11,205 nt of DNA, taken from Kalaharituber pfeilii. Its lineage: Eukaryota; Ascomycota; Pezizomycetes; Pezizales; Pezizaceae. Location: contig WHUZ01000334.1 in assembly GCA_015179045.1 (NCBI GenBank), forward strand, positions 1 through 11,205, written 5' to 3'. The translations under genes were made by a program, and so were the position numbers. Positions 1 through 8,300 of the stretch are shown here, piece by piece; the stretch's first letter is position 1; each line of letters opens with the position of its first letter. Under the pieces are notes generated by a model. It was not told the DNA's origin. It made no database searches and saw only the letters and a list, made by a program, of their open reading frames with translations.

Positions 1-41
1 GTTATTTAGTAAACGGCTTATCCCTAACGTACTCTATAATA
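1..41 (+). repeat. End of 5' LTR of element 1 (cut by window start)
   Basis: This segment matches 7144-7184 in the same orientation at 35 of 41 positions, and all six differences are transitions. After the shared CTCTATAATA the two copies diverge completely: one side runs into internal sequence, the other into unrelated tandem repeats. That is the pattern expected at the outer end of an LTR. The terminal ATA would be a canonical ACA changed by C-to-T mutation. The rest of the LTR lies before the window, so its length cannot be checked here. A short dispersed repeat unrelated to an LTR is the alternative. Confidence 0.55.
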
Positions 42-442
42 ATATGCATATATATATTAATACTATATGGTATTATCTTGCATCTATTCTATTTTTACAT
101 GTTTCTATTATATGTGACTATTACTATAGGTATTGGCATTGATAAGGAATTACTATATTACCACTCACTTATTCATCTATTGACTAGTTATATATGATAG
201 TGCTGAAGTGTATATAAGTGCCAGCTGGCAATAGTATAGTTAAAGGAATCAAGATACTAGTGGTATTCTAAGTTCTTTATTACTCTGAAATCCATTATTT
301 CCTCATTATACCTATAAATCATTCCGCTCCACTGTATGCTCATACCAAGTAGCTACCCTCCTAATTCACTATATATATACCTCCGTAACTATAACACCCA
401 GTTCCAGTGTATGGTGAAGCCAAGCTCCTCATGCCCGTAACA
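42..442 (+). repeat. RIP-altered LTR fragment of the element 2 family
   Basis: This stretch is homologous, in opposite orientation, to the LTR at 8366 to about 8870. A perfect 20-mer, TATTGGCATTGATAAGGAAT at 131-150, is the reverse complement of 8726-8745, and TATATAAG at 211-218 matches the TATA box of the other copy. The end is clear: CCCGTAACA here against CCCGTAATA there, with TAACA a typical LTR terminus. Most differences put T or A here against C or G in element 2, so this is the mutated copy. The first ~230 bp of the LTR are missing, and homology stops at about the point where the element 1 LTR end finishes. I infer a solo or partial LTR inserted near the start of element 1 and then truncated by deletion. 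Confidence 0.75.
211..218 (+). promoter_or_regulatory. TATA box of the LTR fragment
   Basis: TATATAAG lies at the same relative place as the TATA box in the minus-strand LTR at 8658-8665. It would have driven transcription of the parent retroelement. Since the LTR is truncated and heavily mutated, it is unlikely to be active. Confidence 0.55.
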
Positions 443-524
443 GTATATGTATATTATAGGATGAAAAACATCTCAAGTATGCATTTATTAAATAGAAGCT
501 AGTAAGCAGGTGACCTTTCACCTA

Positions 525-1500
525 GCAGTATAGAAAAAAAAATTCCTAAAGGTTTTTAACTTTGAGATCAGAGCAAAACTACCCTTATATCGATCTTATA
601 ACTATCACATATCTCTAGAAAAAGGATAATAACCTCTATAGGGACCTATATATCAACTAAGTGAGAGAGAGTTGGAGATACTTAAAGAATACATGAAATA
701 GATATTAAAAGAAGGAAAGATTCGACTCTTACAATCCTTCGCAGATGCACCCATCCTGTTTATCCTAAAAAAGAATAGCAAACTCTATATAGATATTGAC
801 TATAGAGGCCTAAACCAAATTACTATTAAGAACTGTTATCTCCTCCCATTAATAGTAGAACTCCAAGACTAACTTTACAAAGGCAAATACTTTACTACCT
901 TAACTTGAAGAATAGATACAACTTGGTATGAATTACTAAAGAGGATGAGTAGAAGATAGCCTTTAGGACTCAGTATGGTTATTACAAATACATAGTTGTG
1001 CCATTCGGACTCTGCAATACACTAGCAATCTTCTCAAAGTTTATAAATAAAATCTTCAAAGACATAATCGATTAGGGTTTACTAGCATATATTGACAACT
1101 TACTAATATATGCCAAAACCCTAGAAGAACATAATACAACTCTGGAAGAGGTATCGTACAGGCTATAGAAAAATAGTTTGGCTATGCAAGAGGAAAAATA
1201 TGAATGGTATATGGAGGAAGTTAAATTTTTGGTTTATCATATCTTAAGGAAAGGAATTTTAATATCTACTGATAAAATCTAGGCTATTCTAGATTGGAAG
1301 ACCTCTGATACCAATGAATACTTTAATCTGAAGACAGATATCTAATCTTTTCTAGGGTTTGCTAACTTTTATTAATGCTTTATTAAGGACTATAGTAAGA
1401 TATACTTACCTCTAACTCAATTACTCAATAAAGAGGCAAAGCTAGTCTAAAGACCTTCATAAGAGGAAGCTTTTCAGCAACTCAAAGAAGCTTTTACAAC
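525..1500 (+). pseudogene. Reverse transcriptase domain of Ty3/gypsy chromovirus (element 1), inactivated
   Basis: In life this domain copied the element's RNA into cDNA inside virus-like particles. The order of Ty3/gypsy RT motifs is clear across several frames: GPIYQLSERELEILKEYM, then DYRGLNQITIKN, PFGLCN, the YxDD box, a segment like FLGFANFY, and AYY near the end. Two catalytic aspartates are lost by G-to-A change. The first Asp, in the TKLDL-type motif, is AAC at 902-904, and the last Asp of the YIDD box is AAC at 1097-1099, giving YIDN. Stops fall where Gln, Trp or Glu are expected, for example TAG in place of Trp in the GDEW motif, and there is a frame change near 900. No gag or protease is recognisable upstream, and only about 80 unassigned bases separate this domain from the LTR fragment, so the 5' half of the element has been lost. 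Confidence 0.92.
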
Positions 1501-1960
1501 TACTTAGATTCTAGCATACTACTACTCAAAACATGAAATCTTACTAAAAACAGATACAAGTAACTTTACACTTATAGGGATCCTAAGTCAGAAGCAAGGA
1601 GAAAGCAAACTATATAGAGTTGCATTCTATTCTCGAAAGTTTACTTTAGCTAAAATTAACTATAACATCTTTAATAAAGAGATCCTAGCTGTGATAAAAT
1701 ATATAATAGATACCTAGAAAAAATACTATGAAGGTGCTAAGTATAGTATCAAAGTCTACATAGACTATAACAACCTCTAGATTTTTAATACGATTAAGAA
1801 GCTATCTTACTGGCAAGTATGATGGACAGAAAAACTCACTCTATTTGACTATACAATCATTTACTAAAAAGAAAAAGTAAATACTAAAGCAGATACTTTA
1901 TTCAGATATAGAGACCACACCTTTAAGAAAAGAAGTAGATAGCAAGATCAGCAAGAAACT
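1500..1960 (+). pseudogene. RNase H domain of element 1 polyprotein, inactivated
   Basis: RNase H degrades the RNA strand of the RNA-DNA hybrid during retrotransposition. The reading runs from LLKTDTSNFTLIGILSQKQG through AFYSRKFT, a NKEILAV segment and VYIDYNNL, to a KADTLFR segment equivalent to the usual KADALSR. The catalytic Asp of KTD, the Glu of KEILA and the Asp of YID all survive. Stops interrupt the domain, including TAG for the Gln/Glu of the NLxIF motif and TGA for an Arg before WTEKL. One codon for the usual Pro in YRPVAFYS is missing. It continues directly from the RT. The 1960-2140 stretch after it is the Lys/Glu-rich linker to the integrase and carries no recognised motif. Confidence 0.88.
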
Positions 1961-2139
1961 AAGTTCTAAGAAGACGAAACATGGTAGGAAGAGAAAGAAA
2001 TTTTTACTACAAGAATAATAAAAGCTCTAAAAGTAGTAGTACTAACTAATGAATGGAGGAGCAAGCTAATCGAAGAAGAAAAAAAGGACAAATAGTATAC
2101 TCAACTTAAGAAACATATCCAGCAGAAGAACGATAATAT

Positions 2140-2774
2140 CGATAAATAATTTAGTATCTATCATGAACTAGTTTTATACAATAACTAGTTTATAATACTA
2201 ATGGCCCTTAGACAAGAAATACTTTAAGTAAAATATGATCATCTCTTCATCAGCTACCTTAGAATCAAAAAAACCACAGAACTTATCAGTAGAAACTTTT
2301 ATTGGCCTAATGCTTATAACAATATTATAAAATATATCAATCCATGCTTGAAATGCTAAAAGAATAAGATATAAAGTATAAGAAATATAGTCTCCTTCAC
2401 CTATATGAAATACTATACCAACCATAGTTCTCTATTAGTATAGACTTTATTACTAAACTTCCTCCTTTAAATAGCTTCATACAAATATAGGTAGTAGTGG
2501 ATAGGTTTACTAAAATAGCTCACTTAATCTCTCTAGCAAAACAATCCATATAATAATTAGTAACTACCTTCTTTCAAGAAATATGATAACTCTACAGCTT
2601 ACTGAAAACCATCATATCGGACTGAGAAGTCATAAAGAAACTCAAAGTCAACTTAAATATAAGTACAACTTCATACCCAGAAACTAATGGATAAACTAAA
2701 AGAGTCAACCAAACCCTCAAAGAGTACCTCTGTAACTATGTCATCTACTACTAAGACAATTGGAACCAACTCTT
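2140..2774 (+). pseudogene. Integrase N-terminal and core domains of element 1, split by a transposon
   Basis: Integrase inserts the cDNA into chromatin. The zinc-binding region is visible as HDH, then KTTELISRNFYWPN and CLKC, but the second His of the HHCC motif is Tyr (a C-to-T change). The core shows VVVDRFTKIAH with the first catalytic Asp intact at 2500-2502, then ISD with the second Asp. The TDGQTERVNQ-type motif reads TNG, stop, TKRVNQ, so the catalytic Glu is Lys (AAA at 2698-2700, a G-to-A change) and Gln is TAA. The frame runs through DNWNQLL and stops abruptly at the TA where the pogo-like transposon begins. The coding sequence resumes at 5411. Confidence 0.92.
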
Positions 2775-2775
2775 A
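2774..2775. repeat. TA target-site duplication, left copy
   Basis: This TA, paired with the TA at 5409-5410, flanks the pogo-like element. Tc1/mariner/pogo elements insert at TA and duplicate it. Removing the insert with one TA joins NQLL on the left to PLTEF on the right in frame, which confirms the boundary. Confidence 0.92.
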
Positions 2776-2816
2776 CTGTCACTTACCTAATGGTGACTGA
2801 TTACCTATAGGTGACC
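2776..2816 (+). repeat. Left terminal inverted repeat of pogo-like element
   Basis: It begins CTGTCACTTACCTAATGG and matches the reverse complement of 5368-5408. It contains two tandem copies of an ~18-bp unit starting at 2783 and 2801 (TTACCTAATGGTGACTGA and TTACCTATAGGTGACCAA). The right end has the same arrangement, so the pair may be transposase-binding sites. Weaker similarity continues for about 15 bp inward. Confidence 0.92.
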
Positions 2817-3203
2817 AAATTAGGAATCCCTACATCTACCTTCAAATTCATTACTATTACTAACACTAACAAAATGGCAAAAATATAGGTGAAGTCATAC
2901 TCAATACAACAAGTGCTACACTATCATATGTGATATAGGAAAAAATAAAAAATATAAGATCTCATGAAATATCTAAAAATTAGACCAAAATAGTATAGAA
3001 AGACAACCCTCCTTAATATCTACCCTCTCAAAATTCAAATTCTCTATAAATCAATACAGTCAATACTATATATAATTCTCAGATAGCATAAAAACATTTT
3101 ACTACTTAATTAATCTTATACATTAGTGAGCTTATAGATATAATGAAGATTTTGCATAGATATGTACTTCTATATAATTATATATTTCTAGCTACTGAAG
3201 ATG

Positions 3204-5232
3204 TTATACAAATATTTCATCATCCTTATCCTCTCAATCCTCCTCAATTGATATTTCCTCTACAGGGGGCCTTGAGTAATATTAGTACTATTCTTTGTAA
3301 CAGCTATAGCATTCTTACCTTCTGCATTCTCTGTTAATCCCTCCTCCCCTGCTTTTGAGGACCCCTTTATTAGATCAGTAGCTGGAGCCTTTTTTTTATG
3401 AGGTGTATAAGGCTTTTTTAGGATAGAGAGTTTTACTGCAAGTGCTACATCTCATGCCTGCTTCTATTCAGCTTTTCAAGCTGCCTTTTCTGTACCCTAG
3501 ACCTTTTTTTCTGCTACCTTAGCAGCCTTTAATATAGCAGTAGCAGCTTTATCCTCCTTCTTTTTAATCAATTTCTTCTGACCCTTCTCAATCTCCTTGC
3601 ATGTTAAAATGCACTCTTGACCTACTCGACATTTGCTTAGTACCTTGTTGATTTCTTTTCTACTTCTGAGGTACATAAATTTTTCCCCTCATGGGCGAAT
3701 CTCATGGAAGTATACAACTTGCTACATAGTAACATTAATGAATTCTCATATTGTTATACTATATTAAGGAGTTAATACGAATTGGTCGATTCAAGAAGTA
3801 AGATTATGCAGCTTCGTTGGTGGTGATAGTATAGTATTGGTAGGAGGAAGCTTCAAGGCAGAAAAAAATATAAGGATTATGGTATCTTGAAGTTAATTAG
3901 TTGTAGACACAAATTTAACCTTCTTCATCCTTAATATCTTAGGCGTATTACTCACTGTAGCTGGTACTCTTCGTGCATTATCAATATTGACTGGCCAACA
4001 TCCAGATTTATTTTATGCTTTCTTGATAATATTTATGGTATATACTTCCTTATAAGCCTTATATAAAATTTCCCAAAATGCTGGTCATTTCAGTACTTTA
4101 AAGGTATAATAATATAGCCAGTACTATAGATTGCACCAATAAGCTCTCTGAAGCAAGCCAAAGTATCTCACATCAAGAGATTGCATAAAGTGAGTACTAT
4201 GGGGTAGAGGGCGTATTATCATGATTGAGAGCAAATTCCACTATCTACCAATAGATATGAAAGCTATATCCATTAATAATAAGAATTTGGGTAGGGTGCT
4301 TCTTTAGAGATTTATTATATACTGGCCTAGTATGGCATTTAAAGTGTGTAGATATATACTCAAAGCCTAAATCATCATCCATATATCTATTTGGTGATAT
4401 ACCAAATATTGCATTAGTACTATATACCTCCCCTTCTTTATATGATGCTTCAATATAAACTTTGCTCTTATACACTACATATGATAGTATATGTACTCCT
4501 GCAGCAGAAACTATCTCCAAAACAGTAACAAACTCTCTAGATCTCTCAGTTAGTACTTCTGCAGCTATGGTCCCTACATGAACAATATATTTTTCCTTGA
4601 TCTTATTATCTCTAATAATAATACCTTTTTCCTTATAATAATTCCATATGTTTAGTTCAGTAATATTGTACTATCGTATAAGATTTGCTAGAAGCCTATA
4701 GAAGTATGGTTGAAGTTCTTTAGATGCACCTGCTTTTCATCATGTATGCTCATAGTATTGGATGAACTTTTTGTCAAGTTTCAGATAGTGTTTAAGAAAC
4801 CATGACACCTAGTACTTCCTAATAGTAGGTACTAATTCCTTAGCTACTGTATCCTTATGAGCCTTTCTAATCTCTCATATACTACTAGTACATTGTTTCT
4901 CAGTAGTACTATGCTTCTAAGTATAAGAAATTAGAATATCTTGTACCATTTGGTCAAACAAAGCATGAGATAGTAGAAAACTATGATCAGCCATTTCAAG
5001 GTAGTATTCTTTAAGTACTGATTCTTCTTCTGAAGTAAAAACCTGCCAACACTGATAAGCAAATTTGTGTATCTTGCATTTGCCCTTTACTCTGCACCAT
5101 AGTGTAACTTTATTTACTCTATATTCAGCTACTATATATGCCTTTGGAATAAAAGAGTGCCATTTAGTGAAATTAACTACACATTATATTTCTTCCTTAG
5201 TATATGTAGGTATAATGAGCTAGGATAGGCAT
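3204..5232 (-). pseudogene. Fot1/pogo-like DDE transposase, broken by stops and frameshifts
   Basis: The parent enzyme bound the TIRs and catalysed excision and insertion. The N-terminus shows a psq-type helix-turn-helix (YTKEEI near 5190, then KVTLWCRVKGK). A CENP-B-type domain follows, with VFTSEEESVLKEYYLEMADH near 5000. The DDE core has REFVTVLEIVSAAGV, YMDDDLGFEY, the second-Asp motif and HSTHFMQSLDVRYFGLLQRAY, then KSGCWPVNIDNARRVP. A Lys/Ala-rich, probably coiled-coil tail and a short acidic end follow. In the second-Asp motif, normally LLIVDGHGSH, the sequence is IINGYSFH. The catalytic Asp is Asn (minus-strand AAT at 4272-4274) and neighbours show His-to-Tyr and other transition changes. 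The third Asp survives at 4172-4174. The first Asp is not visible in NYYKEKG. A frameshift lies near 4210. The start is uncertain because the ATG at 5230-5232 is one base out of frame. Confidence 0.9.
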
Positions 5233-5367
5233 TAAGGTATAGTGGCTTAATAGTATAGTAGATGCAGATTAAAATAGTATATTCAGGTACTATAAACAAT
5301 ACATAGGTGGTAAGATAATATATAAAAATGAATCAGAGGGAAGGTAATTAATAGGGATATTTTAATC

Positions 5368-5408
5368 GGTCACTTATAGGTAGTTGGTTACTATTAGGTA
5401 AGCAACAG
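5368..5408 (-). repeat. Right terminal inverted repeat of pogo-like element
   Basis: Read inward on the minus strand it begins CTGTTGCTTACCTAATAG and pairs with the left end. It keeps the tandem ~18-bp substructure. The purely transitional divergence between the two ends points to C-to-T mutation after insertion rather than ordinary drift. Confidence 0.92.
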
Positions 5409-5410
5409 TA
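5409..5410. repeat. TA target-site duplication, right copy
   Basis: This is the partner of the TA at 2774-2775. The integrase reading resumes immediately after it with PLTEFTYNNA, a conserved integrase segment. Confidence 0.92.
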
Positions 5411-5870
5411 CCTCTTACAGAGTTTACATACAATAATGCATAACATAGGTCTACCAAGACCTTACCTTTCTTTACCAACTATAGCTTTTACCTCCTTATT
5501 GATACTATCAATGAGAAAGAAGCTCTCAACGTATCCTCGAAAGAACTCATAGGAGAATGGGAATAGATTTGCAAGCAACTGAATAAATCAATTAAATGAG
5601 CAGCTAAGTGGTATGTCTAACATTATATTCAATAATCTGATTTCAAGGAAGTAGATAAAGTCATGCTCAATGACAAAACTATCTTAATAAAAAGACCTTA
5701 TAAGAAACTTTATACTAAGTTGATCAGACTCTTTACTATTAAGAAAGTAATAAGCAAATATTCTTTTAAGCTTAAGTTACTATACAATTTGAAGATACAC
5801 TCTATCTTTCATATTTCATTGCTCGAACTATTTAAAACATCCACTCTCAACCCTCTACCTAATTAACTAT
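5411..5870 (+). pseudogene. Integrase C-terminal part of element 1 (continues after the transposon)
   Basis: This is the second half of the split integrase. It starts with PLTEFTYNNA followed by a HRSTKTLPFFTNY segment, a conserved core-to-C-terminal signature. It ends with the GPY/F-like C-terminal domain: DKVMLNDKTILIKRPYKKL, then KLIRLFTIKKV and KIHSIFHISLLELFK. The stretch 5663-5866 is open without stops by chance survival; it is not a separate gene. Several stops lie upstream, for example TAG and TGA before AAKWY. The domain helps target-DNA binding in the integrase and leads directly into the chromodomain. Confidence 0.9.
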
Positions 5871-5879
5871 TCCTACTAA

Positions 5880-6106
5880 TGCAAGAAAGTGAAGAAGAAT
5901 ACTTTATAGCCTCTATTACTAATATACAATCTAATAGTACTAAGAAGATACTAGAGTATTTTGTGCAGTAGGAAGGTTATAGGCTCAAAGAAGCAACATG
6001 TGAAAGTCTAGGTGAACTATTAATGGATGATAGATCACTAGTAGATATATTTAAAGAATTCTGCGAACGATACTCTGATAAAGAAAAACAAGCCGAATTA
6101 GGGTAA
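5880..6106 (+). pseudogene. C-terminal chromodomain of element 1 polyprotein
   Basis: Chromodomains at the end of chromovirus integrases read histone marks and steer insertion to heterochromatin. Visible in order are EEEYFIASITN, KKILEYFVQ followed by a stop in place of the Trp/Lys of the usual VKWKGY, EGYRLKEATCES, and LVDIFKEFCERYSDKEKQAELG before TAA at 6104-6106. The usual WEP is CES, so at least two aromatic-cage residues appear lost. This supports classing element 1 as a chromovirus. Confidence 0.85.
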
Positions 6107-6107
6107 T

Positions 6108-6129
6108 GAGGAACAAAGAGAAAGAGAAG
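6108..6129 (+). promoter_or_regulatory. Probable polypurine tract of element 1
   Basis: An almost pure A/G run with a single C lies two bases after the polyprotein stop, just where the plus-strand primer of an LTR retroelement is expected. It is the best available mark for the start of the 3' LTR. Confidence 0.55.
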
Positions 6130-6138
6130 CTAGAAATA

Positions 6139-7184
6139 TAGTCAAGTTACTAACTTATAGTATAGATATATCTATTATAAAGGTATAGCATGGACCTAAC
6201 CTACAAACTTAAGTTTGTAAAGTATTAATACTTATTCTAAATACAGACTAAGGTATCAAATGGAAAAGTGTTTAAGAGATTAAGATACTACAAATATAGT
6301 AGCATGTCTTATAATAAATAGGTAAAGCTCTTACCGACTACCTTCAATATTAAGGACTAATTAGAGGCGTAGCCTATAGTTAGAATATTACAAAATATTA
6401 ACTTGAGTACAATCATAGTAAAATAAGTTGCTAAGGTCAAGGTAAGAGATCTACTAATGCTAAGCTGTATAGTTTATATTCTTTTAAGAAATTAAAAAAT
6501 AATAGCCAATAGGTACTTAGGACATATGCTCTAAGAAGTAGAGTACTATTATAGGCATAACTATTCTCATGCTATAATACTATCTTATTTAAGTGTTATC
6601 AAAAGGTACTATTAATTATAAAGTCTATCAGTTAGAAGTTTAGGTAATCTGATACTAGTCAATTCTATAGTAGTAGAACTTCTTTGATTAAGAAGTAAAT
6701 AACTACTAAGATTAGTAATCTTGGATACTAACTCTTTTGGTAGCTTCTGTTATACTATTTATTATATAATAACCTTTTCTTATTTTCTTATATTATTAAT
6801 CTTTACATAGAGATTGAAGTTATGATAGTATTTTTAGATAGAGGCTTATATTAGAGATTTCAAGTTATTGCATTTGTTGTCCTAGAATTTATTATAAGAG
6901 TTAGTTAAAAAGAAAGGCTGTCACTTAGTATTTTTCGGAGTCTGGCTTGATTTCTAGAATTTGTTTAAGCTGAATTTGTCAATAGCTTTGAAGAACTACA
7001 TTTTGTATAAATAGAAGCTTGACTCTCTAGACTTAGAAGGATAAGAACTTGGAACTTAACCCTAATAAATATAAAGCTTTCTTACTATCTTAACTATCTT
7101 ATTTTCTATGACTTATATTTAATTATATTTTATGGTGCACTTAGTTATTTAGTAAATAGCTTACCTTTAATGTACTCTATAATA
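6139..7184 (+). repeat. Probable 3' LTR of element 1
   Basis: The right end is set by the 41-bp match to window positions 1-41, after which the sequence changes to unrelated tandem repeats. The interior holds TATAAATA at 7006-7013 and AATAAA at 7064-7069, the order expected for U3 promoter, R and polyadenylation. The left end is tentative: TAGTCAAG at 6139, which would be TG after reversal of one transition, follows the polypurine tract by a few bases. I found no coding similarity in this ~1 kb. Only the last 41 bp can be compared with the 5' copy. Confidence 0.5.
7006..7013 (+). promoter_or_regulatory. TATA box in 3' LTR of element 1
   Basis: TATAAATA lies 51 bp before an AATAAA polyadenylation-type signal at 7064-7069. 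The spacing suits an LTR R region. In such AT-rich DNA either motif could occur by chance, so the call rests on the combined arrangement. Confidence 0.4.
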
Positions 7185-7545
7185 TTGAGTGTCTATCTAT
7201 CCTAAGTGTATATCTATTCTACCTATCAGTCTATTCTGAATATTTATCCTAAATATCTGCTAATCTTAAGTAGTAAGTATCTGTGGCTCATAATTGTCTA
7301 TCGATTCTAAGTATCTGTCTATTTGTTCTAAGTGTCTATTTATTCATCCTAAGTGTCCATCTATTCATCTTGAGTGTCCATCTGTCTGTCCTAAGTAACC
7401 ATCCATTCCCAGTGACTGTCCATCCTAAGTACTCTTCTATTCTGCTTACTCGACTATTTTAAGCATTTGTCATAAGTATGTATCCATTCCAGTTGACTGT
7501 CTACCTTGACTATCTAGCCATCCTGAGTATTCATCTAATAGATGA
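7185..7545. repeat. Decayed ~21-bp minisatellite (CCTAAGTGTCYATCTATT-like units)
   Basis: Units resembling CCTAAGTGTCCATCTATTCA recur over about 360 bp. Clear starts lie near 7201, 7304, 7325, 7347, 7368, 7389 and 7423, and the central four are spaced 21-22 bp. Units at the edges have degenerated. The array starts exactly where the element 1 LTR ends, so the LTR may have inserted into it, or it replaced the flank. Units vary and there are no unique spacers, so it is not a CRISPR array. No coding role is visible. Confidence 0.75.
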
Positions 7546-8009
7546 GTACTTTTTTTTTTATATTATTAATTACATACTACCCTCTAAGCAGTGGTAAAGG
7601 ATAGATAAGTATGGACTAGGTTGAACCAAGAATAGAACAGAAGTACCTAGTGGGCTCTAGGAAGACCAAAATAATAGATAGTAGACTGGTATGGACTTAG
7701 ATAGTAGCTAATATAGCAGGGGGGACTAGGCTTCATACAGGGAGTTAGAGTCAGGCTTGGCCAGACCTGGCCTACCCAGAGCTTTAGAGAGAGGACTAGA
7801 AGTGACTAGAATGGACTAGAAAAGGGATAGGTAGACCAGGATAGAGGAATTTTACTAATGTGATACTTCAAGTTTATAACTATGGAGCTAACCTTTTTGC
7901 TCTCTCTAATTAGTATTTCCTTCTTCCTGAGCTATTAGATCCCAACAATCTTTTTTAGGTTTTTATTCACTATTACTAGCCATCATTATATATGTCCCAA
8001 ATAGCATTT
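7546..8009. other. Unassigned AT-rich DNA with scattered GGACTAG-like motifs
   Basis: It begins near a poly-T run at about 7551-7559. Between about 7600 and 7830 the motif GGACTAG or a close variant recurs irregularly, with the densest cluster near 7790-7825. This part is more G-rich than its surroundings and could be a decayed repeat or element end. From about 7850 to 8009 I see nothing I can name: no reading frame with recognisable similarity, no RNA gene. Confidence 0.4.
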
Positions 8010-8300
8010 GTACTCAGTATAAGTTATAAATTAGTTGTTTTAAGTAAGTCAGTTTTTAAGTTAGTTTTTGATATCATAAAACATACCCTATTTGACTGCT
8101 GAGTGCACTAGTATAAGTTGTATATATGGCAAGTTAGTTTACTATACTATATAATGTACCCAACTTAGCTGCCCAATGAGTCAGTATAAGTTATATATGT
8201 AGTATGGTTGAGTTGGTATAATAATGTACAACTACTACTCAGTAGTAAGTCAGTATAAGGCATATACTATAAAACTTGATACCGGCTCAACTTAGACTAG
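8010..8300. repeat. Decayed ~70-bp tandem repeat
   Basis: The motif AGTCAGTATAAGTTATATAT or a close relative recurs near 8015, 8109, 8182 and 8251. After it, similar stretches ending in TAATGTACMCAACT are seen near 8153-8164 and 8222-8233. The last two spacings are 73 and 69 bp, the first about 94, so one unit carries an insertion or an extra half unit. It is a short diverged satellite-like array with no reading frame. It lies just outside the element 2 insertion boundary. Confidence 0.65.

Larger units (their letters stand above)
2776..5408 (-). mobile_element. Fot1/pogo-type DNA transposon nested in element 1 integrase
   Basis: This is a 2,633-bp cut-and-paste element of the Tc1/mariner superfamily. 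Its TIRs (2776-2816 and 5368-5408) match at 33 of 41 positions, and all eight differences are transitions. It is flanked by TA on both sides and carries one transposase pseudogene on the minus strand. Both the transposon and its retroelement host are AT-rich, CpG-poor and full of stops, so they were probably mutated together after insertion. The element is longer than the ~1.9 kb of classical Fot1 or Pot2. The extra length is in a long Lys/Ala-rich C-terminal region and the subterminal segments 2817-3203 and 5233-5367, where I see no gene. Confidence 0.93.

Noticed and set aside
2198..2425. Minus-strand frame of 75 codons with hydrophobic stretches
   Set aside because: It is antisense to the integrase zinc-binding region, which is clearly readable on the plus strand.
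3143..3337. Plus-strand frame of 64 codons
   Set aside because: It is antisense to the C-terminal tail of the transposase pseudogene and has no independent support.
5663..5866. Open frame of 67 codons as a stand-alone small gene
   Set aside because: It is the integrase C-terminal domain of element 1, continuous with similarity on both sides; the ATG is an internal Met.
6139..7128. A hidden coding region or further nested element in the long non-coding stretch
   Set aside because: Parts I read in several frames gave no recognisable motif; TATA and AATAAA signals near its end fit LTR sequence better.
7185..7545. Possible CRISPR array
   Set aside because: Units are adjacent and variable with no unique spacers, and the setting is eukaryotic.
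7600..7830. GGACTAG-like motifs as a regular satellite
   Set aside because: Spacing is irregular and I could not define a repeat unit, so it is listed only as unassigned DNA.
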